From the NCBI GenBank assembly GCA_006386115.1, contig VFIW01000008.1, forward strand, positions 248,001 to 312,000: 64,000 nucleotides of DNA, given 5' to 3'. The notes beneath the pieces were generated by a model, which did not search any database, was not told the DNA's origin, and saw nothing but the letters and a program-made list of their open reading frames with translations. Position 1 is the first letter of the stretch. The number at the start of each line of letters is the position of its first letter. Shown piece after piece: positions 60,866-64,000 of this stretch. This stretch comes from Globisporangium splendens (taxonomy: Eukaryota > Oomycota > Peronosporomycetes > Pythiales > Pythiaceae). A program made the position numbers and the translations under genes.

Positions 60866-62152
60866 GTACTGAGTTACCTAACTCAACTCCGCCAATCCGT
60901 GACGGCATTGAACATGAAATTCAGTTGGTGCCGGGCACGAAGCCAATTAGCGTTCGTCAGTGGAGACAGAGCCCTGAACAGCGCAAAGTGATCATGGAGT
61001 GGACCAAAGAGATGGTCAAAGCTGGAATTATTCGGCCAAGTACGTCTGCATTCAGTGCACCAACCTTTTGTGTGAAGAAACCGGTTGGATGGAGAATTGT
61101 CCATGACTACCGTCAATTGAATCAGAAAACGATTTTACCCGCCATTCCTATGCCGCGCAAGGAAGGCACTTTTGACGCCATGTCAAAGAGTCAATGGTTT
61201 TCGTGTATGGATTTACTTTGGGGTTATTACCAAGTCAAACTCCGAGAATCCGACATACCATTTACCGCATTTTCTACCCCCGATGGGTTGTTTGAGTACC
61301 TTGTCACTCCAATGGGTCTCAGCGGTTCTCCTGGTACTTTCAATCGTCTGTTGCAGAAAGTATTCAGTGATTTGCGCGATGTCATGCGCATCTATTTTGA
61401 CGACATCTACGTCTTTACAACCGGCAGGGACGTGAAGGAACATGTAGCAGCTTTGGACAGAGTTCTGAAACGATGTGAAGAACAACAGCTCTACATTAAG
61501 TTGTCAAAATGTCAGTTTTGTGTCGAGGAAATTCCATGCTTGGGAGACTTTGTAGGTCGAAATGGAGTCCGGATGGACCCAGACAAAGTCAGGATCATTG
61601 CTGAGTGGCCAGTACCCAAGACCAAGCACCAAATGGAAAGCTTTCTAGGGACTACTGTGTATGTCTCTAGATTCTGCAAGGACTGTGCGCAATTTTCTGG
61701 TCCTTTGCATGAGGCGCTCAAAGGCAAACGTTCCAAAGACACTGTCCGGCTTGACAACAATCAGCTACAGTGTTTTGAGGAGCTTAAACGTCGCCTTTCT
61801 GCTCCTCCAGTACTTGCGTTGCCAGACTTTGACAAACCGTTTGGCATTCGCATGGATGCATCGAACTACGCTGTGGGAGGCGTCCTCTTTCAAAAGGAGG
61901 GAGGGATTGAGCATCCGATAGCGTTTACTGGCAGGAAAATGAAAGCTGCAGAACTCAACTATCCCGTTCAGGAACAGGAGTTGTTGGCTATTATGCACGC
62001 TTTGCGAGTTTGGCGCATTTATTTGGTCGACAAACCATTTATGGTGGAGACCGATCACAAGAGCTTGGAAACTATTCTGACTCAAAAGACCACAAACCGT
62101 CGCATCGCGAGATGGTTTAACGAGCTCGCTGAGTTTCAGCCTCAGTTTTATG
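60866..62152 (+). pseudogene. Gyp3 RT and RNase H
   Basis: This continues the polyprotein in the next frame: RT with FCVKKPVGWRIVHDYRQLN, the catalytic YFDDIYVF, and RNase H (FGIRMDASNYAVGGVLF, QEQELLAIMHALRVWR). No stop occurs inside the domains. At about 62152 (TTTTATGG) one base appears to be missing, and the conserved end of RNase H continues in another frame. The open stretch ends at 62229. Confidence 0.85.
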
Positions 62153-63755
62153 GATTGCGGGCAAAACTAATGGCATCGCAGATGCCTTGTCCAGACGTCC
62201 AGACTTTGAACATAAAGCAGCTCAAGTGAGTCTGAAGGAATTGTTGAAAATAGTCCAAGACCGTGAAATTGTGGCTACTATTACCGCCATTCCAGTGGAA
62301 ATGGAAGCCAAGAAGAAATATGCCTTTGACAAACGCATTCTTGACATAATGAATCGTTTAAACAATAGTGAAGAGGTCCGTAATTATACTCTTCACGAAG
62401 GTCTTTTATTTTTTCGGACCAAAGAGGACAGTGAAGCCAGATTGGTCATTCCGGATGATGAAGATTTGAAAAACCGCGTGGTATACGAGAATCATGATGT
62501 TGTCACAGCGGGACATCCCGGATATTTTAAGACCTATATTCATGTACAAAAGAAGTACTATTGGCCACGTATGCAGAAGTATATCCAACGCTACACAAAC
62601 ACTTGTGAAAGTTGTCAGCGTATTAAGGTTCGGCAAGAGAAGCCGCCGGGATTGCTTCAACCCTTGGAGATTCCAAGTGGTAGATGGATTGATATTGGAA
62701 TGGACTTCATGACAGCCCTTCCGATCACCAAACATGGCAACGATGCCATCATGGTCATTGTCGATAGACTTACGAAGAGAAGTAAGTTTATGTTGACGAA
62801 GTCGACTGCAAGCGCAGAAGACACTGCTATCTTGTTCACAAAGCATTATGTGAAAGACCATGGTATTCCGAAATCGACAGTATCGGATCGAGACACCAAA
62901 TTCACGTCAAAGTTTTGGACGGAGTTAATGAAGAGTTTGGGAACCAAACACAATTTGTCTTCCGCATTTAGACCTCAAACCGATGGTCAGACGGAACGGA
63001 CGAATAGGCTCATCGAAGACTATCTTCGCGGTGTTGTGAATCCGTCCCAGAATGATTGGGATGAATACTTATCGTTGGCAGAATTTGCTTACAATCGGCG
63101 AGTGCATTCAGCAATTGGAATGTCACCGTTTGAAGCTGACCTTGGATACAACCCCTATATGCCAGATGATGTTGCAAGGGATCCACAATTCACCAATTTG
63201 GTCAAATCTGCCAAAGACTTCGTTCTGAAGCAAGAAGCGTTTTTGAAAATGACTCAAGACGCAATGAGCGAAGCTCAAGAAAGAATGAAGCATTATTATG
63301 ACCGAAACAGGAACCACCAGGAGTTCCAAATCGGTGACGAAGTGCTGCTAAACGGCAAAAACTTGGATATTCGCCACAAAGGTTTTGCTCAAACCACAAA
63401 GCTGGCGCCAAGGTATATCGGACCTTACAAAATCATCCGTAAAGTCCATAAAGACTCTTATGAGTTATTGTTGCCGAAAGGACTTAAACTTCACCCAGTG
63501 TTCCATACGTCCCTTCTGAAGCCATATCAGAAAGATGATAAACGGACCCAAGAGGTGAGAAAGGTTATCCTAGCGGATGGTTCAGAGGGGCAGCTCGTCA
63601 AAGCTGTAATTGGCCACCGCAAAAGAAAAAACCATATGCAGTATAAGATTTGGTGGCTAGGAGAAACTAAAGAGCCCGCAACATGGGTGCCTATCGACAA
63701 CCTTAAACAGGTTCAAGGCCACATTGATCTGTACTGGGATGCTCAGAAGAAGTAA
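62153..63755 (+). CDS. Gyp3 integrase and chromodomain-like tail
   Basis: The frame has DALSRRPDF and then integrase: a zinc site (HDVVTAGHPGYFK, CESCQ), a catalytic core (GMDFMTALP, VSDRDTKFTSKFW, QTDGQTERTNRLIEDYL), a GPY/F-like module (LAPRYIGPYKIIRKVH), and a short C-terminal chromodomain-like segment (YKIWWLGETKEPATWVPIDNL). It ends TAA at 63753-63755. No damage is visible within this part. Confidence 0.87.
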
Positions 63756-63769
63756 AGCCGCTCTTCTTC

Positions 63770-63780
63770 AAAGGAGGTCA
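63770..63780 (+). promoter_or_regulatory. Gyp3 polypurine tract
   Basis: AAAGGAGGTCA lies directly before the 3' LTR. Confidence 0.65.
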
Positions 63781-64000
63781 TGTGACACATGTCACTTCCA
63801 GCTGCTGGATTGCTGGGTAGTGACACGTTAGAGTGTTTAAAATGCGCGATTGTCCGCGCATATCAATGTGAACTCTGTGCATGTCAATGTCAATGTTGTT
63901 ATTGTTGACAAATGGATTGTCAATATGGTGGATATCTTATATCAGAAATTGGCGCATGTCAATATTGCGGAGAACTGACGCAAGGCGCATATCTGTGTAA
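63781..64000 (+). repeat. Gyp3 3' LTR, start (continues past window)
   Basis: It begins TGTGACACATGTCAC, a TG terminus with a GTGAC/GTCAC inverted repeat. The rest holds repeated ATGTCAAT motifs and a GCGC inverted repeat near 63842-63860. No second copy is in the window to set its length. Confidence 0.7.

Larger units (their letters stand above)
59043..64000 (+). mobile_element. Gyp3: Ty3/Gypsy element, + strand (5' LTR missing, 3' LTR cut by window edge)
   Basis: The order is leader, gag-protease, RT-RNase H, integrase with a short chromodomain-like tail, polypurine tract, 3' LTR. Codon use is visibly more A/T-rich than in Gyp1 and Gyp2. The element has no 5' LTR; its leader joins the Gyp1-C LTR at 59042/59043. 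Two single-base losses (about 60865 and 62152) break the polyprotein. Confidence 0.9.

Noticed and set aside
62406..62861. Antisense ORF in Gyp3 comparable to those of Gyp1 and Gyp2
   Set aside because: It lies opposite the conserved integrase core, not the 3' linker, shows no coiled coil, and looks like a shadow of the sense frame.

Overview
This is a repeat-dominated stretch of a eukaryotic nuclear genome. The mix of Ty3/Gypsy elements whose LTRs start TGTAAY, LINEs that encode their own RNase H, and a compact intron-less Old Yellow Enzyme gene suggests an oomycete (Phytophthora-like). This is inference from family resemblance; nothing here fixes the species. The only cellular gene is the Old Yellow Enzyme (OYE), in five near-identical copies. 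Nearly everything else is retrotransposon.

Layout. 1-1219: 3' end of a LINE (called LINE-A here), + strand. 1192-7408: near-complete but frameshifted LINE of another family (LINE-B), + strand. 7409-21511: OYE array, a tandem repeat with a 6,118 bp period: LINE-A fragment, OYE1 (+), OYE2 (-), LINE-A (-), OYE2 (+), OYE1 (-), LINE-A (-) carrying a SINE, OYE1 (+). 21512-23069: LINE-B (-) with a solo LTR inside it. 23070-59042: three copies of one Gypsy family (Gyp1-A, -B, -C) and two of a second family (Gyp2-1, Gyp2-2), arranged as two 14.8 kb inverted arms (A + 2-1 against 2-2 + C) around Gyp1-B. 59043-64000: a third Gypsy element (Gyp3), + strand, whose 3' LTR runs off the window.

How the parts work together. 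Gyp1 and Gyp2 each put gag and the next reading frame in a -1 relation. At both junctions I find a textbook slippery heptamer followed by a stable hairpin (A_AAA_AAC in Gyp1, G_GGA_AAC in Gyp2). Both families also carry a long open frame on the antisense strand, at the 3' end of pol, that encodes a coiled-coil protein. In Gyp1 this antisense protein is better conserved between two diverged versions (about 65 percent, my hand count) than the sense pol protein from the same DNA (about 45 percent), so the antisense strand is probably a real gene. LINE-B shares its 3' tail with the tRNA-derived SINE inserted in LINE-A, which makes LINE-B the likely mobilising partner of that SINE.

Most element copies are damaged by stops or single-base indels. 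Gyp1-B keeps an uninterrupted 1,393-codon pol frame. The large inverted and tandem duplications should be confirmed on long reads before biology is built on them.
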